Positions 16,078-26,417 of a stretch of 64,000 nucleotides of DNA are shown here, one piece after another. The stretch is taken from assembly GCF_016887565.1 (NCBI RefSeq), contig NZ_CP069396.1, positions 372,001 to 436,000 of the forward strand, written 5' to 3'. Each line of letters opens with the position of its first letter. Position 1 is the stretch's first letter. This DNA is from Archangium violaceum (GTDB lineage: Bacteria > Myxococcota > Myxococcia > Myxococcales > Myxococcaceae). The position numbers and the translations under genes were made by a program. The notes below the pieces were generated by a model, which was not told where the DNA came from, did not search any database, and saw only the letters and a list, made by a program, of their open reading frames with translations.

Positions 16078-18036
16078 CTAGGGAATTCCCTTGATGCCCA
16101 GACTGCGAGCGAAGCGTGTCTTGCCTCCCTCGGGCTCGACGTCCGGCGCCTGGGGGGCGCTGGCTGGCGCGGTCACCCGGCGCGGTGGTCCGCCGAGGCG
16201 CTCGCACTCGGCGAGGGCCTCCTGGAAGGTCGGATCGTTCTTGAGGGGCTGTTCGTCCTCGAGCCCGTTCAGCCAGGCCACGATGGTCTTCCGCTTGGCC
16301 TCCGACAGGTCTCGCGTGACCGGCATGTAGTTGGCGTCCTCGATGTTCAACGAGAACGCCAGCTTCAGGATGTTGCGGTGGCGGAACACGTCCAGTGGAT
16401 TGGCCAGGTCCACCAGGCGGCGGCTCATGATGGGATAGAGGTTGCCGAACTGCACGAAGATGGGCCGGATGTGCTCGCTCCAGCGTGGCTTCTCGGGCAC
16501 CGGGTAGGCATCGCGCACGTGCACCGTCAGCAGGTCGAACGGAGCACGGCTGGGGGCAGGCAACCCGGTGGGCACGAAATTCACCTGATAGAGCTGTCCG
16601 TCCAGGTACCCGCGCGGTGTGGACAGCTTGCCGGCGACCAGGTCGACGGTGGCTCGGCCCTGATCGTTGGTCGTCGCGCTCGGCGCTACTTGCAGTCCAT
16701 CCTCGGGCGTGCCGATGTCGGGAATCGCCGCCCGGGGCTGGAGCGGAGCGGTGGGCGAGCCGCCGCCCTGGTAGGGGTTGGCCCCTGTCTGTTTCAGGGT
16801 CAGTGTCTCTCCCGCCACGGGCCGGCCGTACTGCGCGACGAAGAAGGTGGTCCGCGTGGTCTCTCCGGCATCCAGGCGACGGGTCAGTGGCTCGACGGCG
16901 GTGTAGACGCCTTGCGTGGTTTCGGCGATGGCCAGGCGCGGCGGGTCGAAGGAGTCCGCGCGATAGACCGCCAGCGCCAGTTGGGTCCTGGCGGCCCGTT
17001 CGGCCTGCTCCGCGGACAACGGGATGGTGGCGATGCCCCCCGTGTCGAGCAGCCAGTCCTGATCCCAATAGGGGATGAAGCCCAACGGTTCGAACTCCCT
17101 GGGTGTCAGTCCCCCGGTCTCCGCCACGTTCGGGTCGTTCAACAGGCCGACCTGCAAATCACCGAGATTCTGCAACTCCCCCCGCGATTTCTCTCCCTTC
17201 GGCTTGGACAGGGGCAATGCGTTCGAGAGGTCCAGGAGCAGTGACGGCGTGGGTCCCGTCTGGTCCAGCAGGCCGGTGAAGTACCCGATGCCGAACGCGG
17301 ACGCGAACCCCGGGGACTGGGGTGCGAAACGGCGGCCGAGCACGAAGGACTCCGGCTCGTCATCCAGGTACGGGCCGATGACGCCCGACACCACGCCCAG
17401 GGTGTAGGTTCCGCGGCTGGCGTTGCCGCTATAGCCGAAGGTGGTCAGGCGGATGGACAGACGCTTGTTCCTGGCGAGCTCACCCAGCTCCGACAGGAAA
17501 CGGCTCTCGGGCAGCTGACTGGCCCATTCGATGCCCTCGAGCACGGACTGGAAGACCGCCGAGGCCGCGGCATCGTTGCTCACGCCACTCATGCGCCCGA
17601 AGAACAAGTCCCGGAAGGGATTCGGCTTGTACCGGCCGCCCACCACCGGGACCTTCCTGTCATCGACCAGGTGCACCTGCATGCCCCAGATCTCCGAGGC
17701 CGTCTGCCACTGGGGATCCAGATCCACCAGCTTGCCGGCCACGCGGTCATCCGCGCTGCCAATCCGCATGCCGACCACCGGATCCGTCCGCGGATTGCGG
17801 GTCGACGAGCCGTCCTTGTAGTGCACGGACGTGACCTTGCAATCCATCAACCGGAAGGCACCCGAGCCCGTGGGGTTCCACCAACCGTTCTCGACACCGG
17901 TCTCGCTGTCCTGCATCTGCTGGAAGCGCGGCTCGAAGGTGGCATTGTCGTAATGCCGCACGTCGTTGTTGACCGTCGAGACATCCGCCTGGAACGTCCC
18001 CGAGAAGACCAACCGCACCGGGTGCAGGTAACTCAT
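16078..18036 (-). CDS. VioB/RebD N-terminal-like protein (partner of the ferritin-like gene)
   Basis: A 652-residue protein. ATG 18036 follows GGGGGAGTCACG; a frame extension upstream to 18108 was not used. The start SYLHPVRLVFSGTFQADVST is like the VioB N-terminus (short beta strands ending in HFRGW-type). NPTGSGAFRLMDCKVTSV and LDPQWQTASEIWGMQVHL match the equivalent VioB blocks from memory, and the C-terminus YMPVTRDLSEAKRKTIVAWLNG matches VioB YMPSTRELS.... just before its ferritin-like half. I infer it is the first half of a split dimer synthase or a structural partner of it. Both genes form one operon with a 52-base gap. Confidence 0.7.
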   Translation of the reverse strand: MSYLHPVRLVFSGTFQADVSTVNNDVRHYDNATFEPRFQQMQDSETGVENGWWNPTGSGAFRLMDCKVTSVHYKDGSSTRNPRTDPVVGMRIGSADDRVAGKLVDLDPQWQTASEIWGMQVHLVDDRKVPVVGGRYKPNPFRDLFFGRMSGVSNDAAASAVFQSVLEGIEWASQLPESRFLSELGELARNKRLSIRLTTFGYSGNASRGTYTLGVVSGVIGPYLDDEPESFVLGRRFAPQSPGFASAFGIGYFTGLLDQTGPTPSLLLDLSNALPLSKPKGEKSRGELQNLGDLQVGLLNDPNVAETGGLTPREFEPLGFIPYWDQDWLLDTGGIATIPLSAEQAERAARTQLALAVYRADSFDPPRLAIAETTQGVYTAVEPLTRRLDAGETTRTTFFVAQYGRPVAGETLTLKQTGANPYQGGGSPTAPLQPRAAIPDIGTPEDGLQVAPSATTNDQGRATVDLVAGKLSTPRGYLDGQLYQVNFVPTGLPAPSRAPFDLLTVHVRDAYPVPEKPRWSEHIRPIFVQFGNLYPIMSRRLVDLANPLDVFRHRNILKLAFSLNIEDANYMPVTRDLSEAKRKTIVAWLNGLEDEQPLKNDPTFQEALAECERLGGPPRRVTAPASAPQAPDVEPEGGKTRFARSLGIKGIP

Positions 18037-18191
18037 CGTGACTCCCCCATGAACGAGCCGACAGCTCAAAAACACGACAGGGACGGATGCAACGTGAAGA
18101 GAGCGCAATCTCTATCACCTGGAGCAGGACCCGCCTCGCGGTGAGCCCATGCGCTCCGCTCCATACCGTCTCGTTTCAGACAGCAGGTTGT

Positions 18192-18311
18192 GTTCACCCG
18201 CGCGGCTCCAGGCACGTCGAGGAGGGCCGGGGTGTCGTCGGGCGTATGGTAGGCCTCGTGTGCTCCGGTGAAGAGGTGGAGCACCGGCACGCCCGCCGTG
18301 TGGAAGCTCAT
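18192..18311 (-). pseudogene. Remnant of an M28-type aminopeptidase; gap 18037-18467
   Basis: Within the 431-base gap between the VioB-like operon and glgC, the reverse strand encodes MSFHTAGVPVLHLFTGAHE followed by YHTPDDTPALLD. This is the C-terminal metal-ligand region of M28 peptidases (F..AGVPVLHFFTG.HEDYH.P.D). No body of the enzyme is present on either side, so it looks like a leftover of a deleted gene. The rest of the gap (18037-18191) should hold the VioB-like operon promoter; a partially A/T-rich stretch with TTTTTGAGCTGT on the reverse strand is seen near 18065, with no clear promoter motif. Confidence 0.5.
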
Positions 18312-18467
18312 TCCAGGTTGAGCGACACGGTGCCACGCACCCACGTGCCGGTCGTGCCGCGGGAGCGGGGCGTCAGATCCCGATCCACGGCGTCCTGAAA
18401 GGCCCGCGGGCGGGCAGACACCCCACTCCCGCGGCCAGGAACATCCTCTTCCCACGTGCTTCCATCT

Positions 18468-19721
18468 TCACTCGAACTTGTAGCCCTTGGGCACCACGAC
18501 GATGCCGTTGTCGGTGATGATGAAGCCGCGGGCCTTGTCGGCCGCCAGGTCGTAGCCAACCTTCGCGTTGGGCGGCACGCGCACGTCCTTGTCGATGATG
18601 GCGTTGCGCACCTGGGCGTGCCGGCCGATGTCCACCTCGTCCAGCAGCACCGAGCGCTCCACCAGCGAGTACGAGTTCACCCGCACGCGGCGGAAGAGGA
18701 TGCTCTCGCGCACCGTGCCGCCCGAGATGATGCAGCCTCCGGCCACCATGGAGTTGAGGGCCCGGCCCATGCGCTCGCCCGCCTCGTGGACGAACTTGGC
18801 CGGCGGGCTGTACTCGACGGCGCTGCGCAGAGGCCACTCCGGGTTGAAGACGTCGAACTCCGGGTTGACGGAGACCAGGTCCATCGAGGCCTCGTGGTAC
18901 GCATCCAGTGTCCCCACGTCCCGCCAGTAGGTGTTGGCGCGCGTCTGGCCGGGGATGGGGTTGGAGTGAAAGTCATACGCCTGGATGTGGTAGCCATCGC
19001 GCAGCGCGCGCGGCAGCACGTCCTTTCCGAAGTCGTGCTGCGAGCCCTCGGTGCGCGCGTCCACCTCCAAGAGCTCGCTGAGCACGCGGCGCTTGAAGAT
19101 GTAGTTGCCCATGCTGCACAGGGCCATGCCCGGCTTGCCCGGCATCGACTTGGGGTCCTTGGGCTTCTCATGGAACTCGACGACGCGGCCACGCTCGTCC
19201 ACCTGCATCACGCCGAAGCGCGAGGCCTCCGCCACCGGCGTGGGGTAGGCCGCGATGGTGATGTCGGCGCGCTGGTCCTCGTGCTGCTCCAGCATGTGCG
19301 CCACGTTCATCTTGTAGATGTGGTCACCCGAGAAGATGGCCACGTTGTCGGCGCGGTGGTTCTCCACCAGGTGGAGGTTCTGGTAGATGGCGTCGGCGGT
19401 GCCCCGGTACCAGACGGGCCCCAGCTCCTCGAAGCGGTACATCTGCGCCGGCACGAGGGTGATGAAGTAGTCGGCCAGCAGGCCCGAGCCGAAGCGCCAG
19501 CCGCGCTGGATGTGCTCGGTGAGCGACTGCGCCTTGAACTGCGTCAGGACGTAGATGGAGTAGACGCCCGAGTTGAGGAAGTTGCTCAGGGCGAAGTCGA
19601 TGATGCGGAACTTCGACCCGAACGGCACGGCGGGCTTGGAGCGCTTGGACGTCAGCGGAGCCAGGCGCGTGCCCTGGCCCCCCGCGAGAATCATTCCGAG
19701 GATGCGCTTGCTGCTGGTCAT
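18468..19721 (-). CDS. glgC: Glucose-1-phosphate adenylyltransferase (ADP-glucose pyrophosphorylase)
   Basis: A 417-residue enzyme making ADP-glucose from glucose-1-phosphate and ATP, the committed step of bacterial glycogen synthesis. Motifs: nucleotidyl loop [24 protein letters not shown], allosteric/substrate block [38 protein letters not shown], and [15 protein letters not shown]-terminal left-handed beta-helix ([43 protein letters not shown]) is complete, matching the usual 410-430 residue length. ATG 19721 with GGGGG nine bases upstream is preferred over GTG 19736. The phosphoglucomutase gene that would supply its substrate lies 3.5 kb away, separated by a toxin cassette. Confidence 0.95.
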   Translation of the reverse strand: MTSSKRILGMILAGGQGTRLAPLTSKRSKPAVPFGSKFRIIDFALSNFLNSGVYSIYVLTQFKAQSLTEHIQRGWRFGSGLLADYFITLVPAQMYRFEELGPVWYRGTADAIYQNLHLVENHRADNVAIFSGDHIYKMNVAHMLEQHEDQRADITIAAYPTPVAEASRFGVMQVDERGRVVEFHEKPKDPKSMPGKPGMALCSMGNYIFKRRVLSELLEVDARTEGSQHDFGKDVLPRALRDGYHIQAYDFHSNPIPGQTRANTYWRDVGTLDAYHEASMDLVSVNPEFDVFNPEWPLRSAVEYSPPAKFVHEAGERMGRALNSMVAGGCIISGGTVRESILFRRVRVNSYSLVERSVLLDEVDIGRHAQVRNAIIDKDVRVPPNAKVGYDLAADKARGFIITDNGIVVVPKGYKFE

Positions 19722-19814
19722 TTGGAGAACCCCCACATGAATTCAGTATAGGGGGCATTCCATGAAAGGCGCGGTTTTGAACGAGTGGGGGATGACTTGT
19801 TGAGTACTGAACCC

Positions 19815-20381
19815 TCAGGCCTCGATGAACCGCGTGCCGGTGAGGGCCTCGCGCTCCAGGGCCTCCTTGAGTTCCTCGGAGACGATGAGGGCCACACGCC
19901 ACCCCCAGGGACGGAAGATGTGGGCGTCACCCACGCGGGCGGGGTCCACCTTGAGGCCATGGACGGCCCGGTACTCGCCCACCTTGTCCGGACGGCCGTC
20001 CTCGGGCTTCCAGTACCGCACCTCCTCGCACCGGGCGTCGTCGATGCAGGGGATGATACGCAGCGCGTTAAGAATGAAGTAGGGCCCCGGGTGGCCCTCG
20101 ACCTGGGCGGGGATGAACTGCACTTCCTGGAGGAGGCTCAGCCGCTCGAAGACCTGGACGAAGCGGGCGTGGACCACGGGGATGCTGAGGCCGGCCCAGG
20201 TGAAGTCCAGGGGCGGGCCTGGAATCTGGAGGGGAAAGCGGGGCACGCAGCCCAACTCGAGCCATTTTCCCTTCTCGAACTGCCAGGGATTGAGCTCCCG
20301 TCCCCGCTCGTCCTGGATGAGTCCCAGATGCCAGCGTGGGCGGGCGCTCCTGTCGTCCACCAGATCAAAAAACCTGCTCAT
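19815..20381 (-). CDS. Imm11-family (DUF1629) immunity protein
   Basis: A 188-residue protein resembling the imm11 immunity family of polymorphic toxins: MSRFFDLVDDRSARPRWHLG at the start, then DLSIP-type WAGLSIPVVHARFVQVFERL, and the FGWRVALIVSEEL-like C-terminal WGWRVALIVSEELKEAL. ATG 20381 follows AGGGTGAAGACC. It is 22 bases downstream of a lipoprotein toxin gene carrying an AHH-type nuclease domain, on the same strand. The likely role is to bind and neutralise that toxin in the producing cell's cytoplasm. The match is from memory of the family pattern; specificity for the neighbour is inferred from gene order. Confidence 0.75.
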   Translation of the reverse strand: MSRFFDLVDDRSARPRWHLGLIQDERGRELNPWQFEKGKWLELGCVPRFPLQIPGPPLDFTWAGLSIPVVHARFVQVFERLSLLQEVQFIPAQVEGHPGPYFILNALRIIPCIDDARCEEVRYWKPEDGRPDKVGEYRAVHGLKVDPARVGDAHIFRPWGWRVALIVSEELKEALEREALTGTRFIEA

Positions 20382-20403
20382 GGTCTTCACCCTGGGCTCC
20401 ACC

Positions 20404-21723
20404 CTATTGCTTCGTCGCCAACCGGTGCAGCAGGGACCCGGGGGTACAAATCTCGCTTGCGACCTTCTTGAGCTCCGCCGCCAGCTGGCCTCGGCATTCC
20501 ATCGGGGTTCGACAGTCCTCGAGAGCGGCCTTGAGCCTCCGGTAGATCTCCCTGTGATACTCCTCCGGGTGGGGACCGATGTGGCCATGGAGGTAGACGA
20601 CGTTCTCCACTGCGTCCAGGCCCATTCCCGCTTGCGCGAAGAGAATCTTGAACAAGGGGGTCCAGGGTCCACCGTGGAGGGTCGAGGTGTCGTTCTTGTC
20701 GGTGGCGAGGTGATGCCACTGATATCCCTCTTTTTTCTCGGAGCCATCGGTGCATGCGCTGCCGAGGGCAGCGGTCGCCGTCCCCACCGCCGCCCCGGTC
20801 ACGACAAGGGTGCCATCCGCCACGATGTGGACCGTCGTCGCGCCCTCCATCGTCAGCCCGCCAGCCACGGCGTACCGAGGTGAGCCCAGCCCCAGCAGAC
20901 TCCAGAGGCCTCCCTGGGGCACCTGGGGCAGCCCCTTGCCCACCCCCATGCTCGCTACCAGCACCAGCACGCGCAGTGCCGTGCCACCCATCGTCCTGCC
21001 AAAGTGCTCCGCCGCTGCCTCCAACTCCGCCGCTGTTCTCGCCGCGGCGGCTTCCTGGTAGAGCCGGAGGCAGGCCCATGCCACACGGCCGAGCTCCAGC
21101 AGCCCCACCGCCAGCGCCAGCCGCACCGTCAATGCCGCCGCGAAGGCCTTGGAGAAGACGGGCTCGGGCAGCAGCCATGCCGAGAAATACAGTGCCACCG
21201 AGAGGGCAACACCGGCCAGGAAGGCGGGCGAGCTGAACAACTCCTGGGCCGCCTCGCGGGCACCCGCGCCCATGTAGCGAGGGGAGAGCTTCAACGCCAG
21301 GAAGAGGGAGCTCTCCTCCAACGAGTCCGGTAGGGGAAGCAGTGGCGGGCCATACCGGGACAGGTACTCCTGCCTCAGTTGTCGCTCCCATCCGGCGGGC
21401 CTGTGCTCCTTCCCGCCCTCGGACGTCGATGCCAGGAGGAGCTGGAACCGGGGCTTCGCCTCGGGTGGGAGGGCCCCATGGAAGGCCTCGAGCACCGCGC
21501 GGACCTTCTCCACTTCGAGCACTTCCAGGGATGGGTCCCGTGCCCCTGGTTCGAAGGACAGCCTCAGCTGGCCTCCGGGCAGCTTGCTCACCTTCACTCC
21601 CTGGGGGGCCATTCGCGAGCGTACGCCGTCGGACACTTCCTTTCGGGATGTGACGCATGAGGTGGGGAGGACGAGGCTCAGGGCCACGATGACTCGCAGC
21701 AACGCAAGGGGAGTTCTTCTCAT
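20404..21723 (-). CDS. Lipoprotein toxin with C-terminal AHH-type nuclease (SitA-like)
   Basis: A 439-residue polymorphic toxin. The N-terminus is a lipoprotein signal with a slightly unusual box ending PTSC (Cys23). The middle contains hydrophobic stretches (165-187, 247-262). The C-terminal domain has YQWHHLATDKN (His337-338), LDAVENVVYLHGHIGPHPEEYH and REIYRRL, the order of AHH family nucleases. In Myxococcus, SitA lipoproteins with this plan are handed between kin by outer-membrane exchange and kill cells lacking the immunity gene. The imm11 gene follows at 22 bases and a small gene precedes at 10 bases. Cytoplasmic nucleic acids of the recipient are the inferred target. Confidence 0.8.
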   Translation of the reverse strand: MRRTPLALLRVIVALSLVLPTSCVTSRKEVSDGVRSRMAPQGVKVSKLPGGQLRLSFEPGARDPSLEVLEVEKVRAVLEAFHGALPPEAKPRFQLLLASTSEGGKEHRPAGWERQLRQEYLSRYGPPLLPLPDSLEESSLFLALKLSPRYMGAGAREAAQELFSSPAFLAGVALSVALYFSAWLLPEPVFSKAFAAALTVRLALAVGLLELGRVAWACLRLYQEAAAARTAAELEAAAEHFGRTMGGTALRVLVLVASMGVGKGLPQVPQGGLWSLLGLGSPRYAVAGGLTMEGATTVHIVADGTLVVTGAAVGTATAALGSACTDGSEKKEGYQWHHLATDKNDTSTLHGGPWTPLFKILFAQAGMGLDAVENVVYLHGHIGPHPEEYHREIYRRLKAALEDCRTPMECRGQLAAELKKVASEICTPGSLLHRLATKQ

Positions 21724-21733
21724 GTTCAGGGAC

Positions 21734-22201
21734 TCAACCCGCCTCGGCCTGCTGGCGGGTCACCCCGAAGCGATGCTGGACGCGCCTGGCGACCTCCGGA
21801 TGGCCCAGGTCCTCCAGCTTGCACGCCGCCCACGCCGCCGCATGGTCCAGGCGGTTGAAGACGATGTACGGGTAGCTCGGCCGACTCTGGTGCATCACGA
21901 TGCTGAGCGTCAGCCGCGTGAGGGCCGAGTCGAGCGCGTGGACCGCTCCAATCATCCTCTCGCGCCGCAGCTCCTCGTACCGGGCCATCCACTCCAGCTG
22001 CCGCTCGCGGTGCGGCAGCGGCAGCATTCCACTGTGCATCCCATCCACGAGCAGCAAGTGGGGCCCTCGCTCGAGGCACTTCACCCGCTTCTCCAGGTGC
22101 GCCTCGAAGTCCGCCAGCCGGGACGTGCCCACCGACCGGATGACGACCAGGGGCCATAGCGAGTCATCCACGGTGATGGCGGCGGGGGGCGGCGGAAGCA
22201 T
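21734..22201 (-). CDS. Small cytoplasmic protein heading the toxin-immunity cassette
   Basis: A 155-residue protein without signal peptide. Pattern VDDSLWPLVVIRSVGTSRLADFEAHLEKRV, HLLLVDGMHSGM and HAAAWAACKLEDLG loosely resembles SpoIIAA/STAS-like small domains, but I cannot assign it. ATG 22201 has AGGAAC five bases upstream. Its stop is 10 bases before the toxin's start, so it is the first gene of a three-gene operon in the order accessory-toxin-immunity. That order equals the sitB-sitA-sitI order known in Myxococcus, but homology to SitB cannot be shown by eye. A helper or delivery role is an inference from position. Confidence 0.6.
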   Translation of the reverse strand: MLPPPPAAITVDDSLWPLVVIRSVGTSRLADFEAHLEKRVKCLERGPHLLLVDGMHSGMLPLPHRERQLEWMARYEELRRERMIGAVHALDSALTRLTLSIVMHQSRPSYPYIVFNRLDHAAAWAACKLEDLGHPEVARRVQHRFGVTRQQAEAG

Positions 22202-22484
22202 GTTCCTGGGAAAAATTCAAATACACGGAATAGCAGAAGAACAGGAGAGTTGCGAGGGAATGATCGGGTCATCGGGACGAGGCTGACGGCGGGCCCGTGG
22301 GGATGGTTTGACGCCGAAGCGACACCCGTTGACGGACAACCGCCCTCGCGGGGCCACCTCGAAGAGCCGCCAGCCAGGGGGGCGCTCCCTGCCGAGTGGG
22401 ACCCTGCTGACCACGTTCCCGGCCAGCAACGACAGACCTTGGAGCAGTCGAGGTCCTTATCACTCGAAACAGGGAGACACACTC
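22202..22484. other. Divergent region upstream of the toxin cassette
   Basis: About 280 bases between the toxin operon (leftward) and a lipoprotein gene (rightward). The 50 bases next to the toxin operon (22205-22255) are unusually A/T-rich for this genome, as often seen where a cassette has been acquired. They probably contain its promoter. The rightward half shows no assignable element; TTGGAG at 22438 and TATCAC at 22459 are not correctly spaced for a sigma-70 promoter. Confidence 0.35.
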
Positions 22485-23099
22485 ATGACCCGGACGAAAC
22501 TGATTCTGGCTGGTCTCATCGCGGGCGCGATGGCCTTCGGCACCGCGTGCAAGTCGGACAAGTCGGCCGAGCGCGCCGAGCCCACCGAGTCGACGATGGG
22601 CACCACCACCGACGAGAGTGGCACCACCAATCAGGGGGGCACCACGCCCGGCAGCACCAACCCGGGGGGCACCGGTGGCGCCGGTGACATGGACTCCGAT
22701 ATCGGTTCCCCGGACACGACTGGGGACGACCTGGGTGGCTCGGGCATCTCTCCCGATGACAACCTCGGAGGGTCGGGCACCCTGAACCCGGAGAACCAGG
22801 GCACCGGTGGCACCGGCGACACGGGCCTGGATGGCGACATCCCCCAGGACAGCGGCAATGAGGGTGTGCTCGTCCCGGACAGCGGCGCGGGTGGCTCCGG
22901 CACGACGGACACCGGCACCACCACGACGACCCCGGACAAGACCACCCAGGGCAAGAAGTCCAAGGACAAGAGCAAGAGCACCGGCACCACGGACGGCACC
23001 GGCGGCTCCGGCTACGAGGAGGATGACTCCCGTTTCAAGCAGGACCAGGAGCTCGGGGGCGACAAGTTCCCGTCCGATGATGTCGTGCCCCAGCAGTAG
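22485..23099 (+). CDS. Low-complexity Gly/Thr-rich lipoprotein
   Basis: A 204-residue secreted lipoprotein. The signal MTRTKLILAGLIAGAMAFGTAC ends in a good lipobox (FGTAC). The mature part is acidic and built of repeated glycine/threonine/serine/aspartate words (GGTTPGSTNPGGTGG, DDLGGSGISPDDNLGGSG, TGTTTTTPDKTT), a lysine-rich patch KKSKDKSKS, and an acidic end. No enzymatic motif is visible. ATG 22485 follows AGGGAGACACACTC. Such proteins in myxobacteria are common cell-surface spacers, but the function here is unknown. It is followed 81 bases later by pgm, with no evidence of a functional tie. Confidence 0.75.
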   Translation: MTRTKLILAGLIAGAMAFGTACKSDKSAERAEPTESTMGTTTDESGTTNQGGTTPGSTNPGGTGGAGDMDSDIGSPDTTGDDLGGSGISPDDNLGGSGTLNPENQGTGGTGDTGLDGDIPQDSGNEGVLVPDSGAGGSGTTDTGTTTTTPDKTTQGKKSKDKSKSTGTTDGTGGSGYEEDDSRFKQDQELGGDKFPSDDVVPQQ

Positions 23100-23180
23100 G
23101 ACCCGAGGGGCGTAAACGAGGCGACACATCCTCGAAAACGGGAGCACTCACCCGGGGGCGCGCGGCGGTAGATTCGCCGC

Positions 23181-24818
<1,638 letters not shown>

Positions 24819-24892
24819 GGGCCCCCGGGCGGAGGGATTCACGGGGGGCGGCTGGACCTGGAGGGCCCGCCCTTCGTAGCCTCGGGGAGACC

Positions 24893-26215
24893 ATGCCGCT
24901 TCCTCCCCTCATGGGCAGACAACTGCCCGTCATCGGCCACTTCCCCTACATCCACGGGATTGGCGTCGACTCGTTCGCCTTCTTCCTGGAGGGCTATCGC
25001 CAGCACGGCCGTATCTTCGCGGTGCGGGACACGTTCAACACGTTCGCGGTGTTGCTCGGGCCCGAGGCCAACCGCTTCGTGCTGGAGCGCGAGACGCCGC
25101 ACCTGTCGTGGGGCGCGGCCTACGGCGCGGAGGGCTCGCGCGTCATGGGCCCCACGGCGCTGGCCCTGCAGGATGGCGAGGAGCACCGGCGCCGGCGCAC
25201 GCCGATGATGTCCTCGTTCCGGCACCAGAACATCGCGGCGTTCTCCGACACCATGGTGGAGCTGGTGCGCTCGCAGACCGAGACGTGGAAGGAAGGCCAG
25301 CCGTTCGACTTCGTCGGCGAGGTGAGCGAGCTGACGTTCCGGGTGGCCTGCGCGTTCCTGCTCGGCGTGCAGGTGGGGGAGGACTACCCGCGCTTCCGGG
25401 ACATCTACAAGAAGATGTTCCGCCCGGTGGGGCTGGCGTTGCAGGCGGCGGGGCTGCCGTACATGCAGCGCTACCGCGACCAGCTGGGGCGGCTGTCCGC
25501 GAGCTGGATCGCCGACCGGCGTGCCCGCCCGCGCGAGGACATCATCAGCCGGCTGCTGGAGGCGGGGCTGGATGACAAGGACGTGATGGCGCAGGTGCTG
25601 ATGCTGATGTTCGCCGGGCATGACACGACGAAGCTGTCGCTGTCGTGGACGGTGGCGACGCTGCATCAGCATCCGGAGTACCTGAAGCGGGTGCTGGCCG
25701 AGCAGGATGCGGTGCTGGGAGACGGTCCCATCACGGCGGAGGCGATGAAGAGTCTGCCGGTGCTGGAGCGGGCCATCCGCGAGGCCAACCGGCTCTACCC
25801 GCCGGTGTCTTTGGCTCGGCGCGGGGTGCTGGAGGAGTTCGAGCTGGGGGGCTACACGGTGCCCAAGGGCTGGATGGTGATGTACCTGCCGAGGGTGTCG
25901 CACCATCTGCCGGACGTGTTCAACGAGCCGGAGCGGTACGATCCGGACCGGTTCGCGGCGCCGCGAGAGGAGCACAAGCAGCCATACGCGATGGTGGAGT
26001 TCGGAGGCGGGTACCGCACGTGCATCGGTAAGGAGCTGGCGCTGTTCGAGGCGAAGGTGGTGCTGTCGTACCTGCTGAGGATGTTCTCGTTCGAGCTGGT
26101 ACCGGGGCAGCGGATCGAGGCGGGGAACTCCGGGGCGATGACGAGTCCGAAGAACGGAGTGAAGGTCATCGTGAAGAGAACGGGCCGCCGGGTGCCGATG
26201 GAGAAGGCCGCGTAA
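24893..26215 (+). CDS. Cytochrome P450 (second copy in window, different family)
   Basis: A 440-residue P450. I-helix AGHDTTK (241-247), K-helix REANR (296-300), PDRF motif and heme loop FGGGYRTCIGKELA with Cys377 are intact. The N-terminus MPLPPLMGRQLPVIGHFPYI resembles membrane-less bacterial CYP51/CYP120-like enzymes that bind terpenoid or sterol-like substrates. ATG 24893 with GGGGAGACC just upstream. It is 75 bases after pgm, and probably separately expressed. It is not paired with a reductase or ferredoxin. Two tandem hairpin repeats begin seven bases after its stop. Substrate unknown. Confidence 0.92.
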   Translation: MPLPPLMGRQLPVIGHFPYIHGIGVDSFAFFLEGYRQHGRIFAVRDTFNTFAVLLGPEANRFVLERETPHLSWGAAYGAEGSRVMGPTALALQDGEEHRRRRTPMMSSFRHQNIAAFSDTMVELVRSQTETWKEGQPFDFVGEVSELTFRVACAFLLGVQVGEDYPRFRDIYKKMFRPVGLALQAAGLPYMQRYRDQLGRLSASWIADRRARPREDIISRLLEAGLDDKDVMAQVLMLMFAGHDTTKLSLSWTVATLHQHPEYLKRVLAEQDAVLGDGPITAEAMKSLPVLERAIREANRLYPPVSLARRGVLEEFELGGYTVPKGWMVMYLPRVSHHLPDVFNEPERYDPDRFAAPREEHKQPYAMVEFGGGYRTCIGKELALFEAKVVLSYLLRMFSFELVPGQRIEAGNSGAMTSPKNGVKVIVKRTGRRVPMEKAA

Positions 26216-26221
26216 CCACCC

Positions 26222-26257
26222 ACCCTCTCCCTTCGGGAGAGGGACGGGGTGAGGGTA
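26222..26257 (+). repeat. Hairpin repeat R2
   Basis: Arms CCCTCTCCC and GGGAGAGGG around a TTC loop, then the ACGGGGTGAGGGT tail. It begins seven bases after the P450 stop, in the same orientation, and forms a tandem pair with R3. Confidence 0.75.
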
Positions 26258-26286
26258 AAGAGTCCCCCGGGTTGACTCCGTGTATG

Positions 26287-26324
26287 CCCCCTCTCCCTCT
26301 GGGAGAGGGCTGGGGTGAGGGTCT
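26287..26324 (+). repeat. Hairpin repeat R3
   Basis: Second member of the tandem pair downstream of the P450 gene, 29 bases after R2: arms CCCTCTCCC/GGGAGAGGG around TCT, then CTGGGGTGAGGGTCTA. One base in the tail differs from R1 and R2 (T for A), showing the copies have diverged little. Confidence 0.75.
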
Positions 26325-26417
26325 ACCCATCCCTGTGAACGGGTTCACACGCCATCCAGAGCCCGAGTGCTAGTGAAAAGCCGTGGACAGGGGATGCGCG
26401 AGCGCAAGGGAGGGTTC

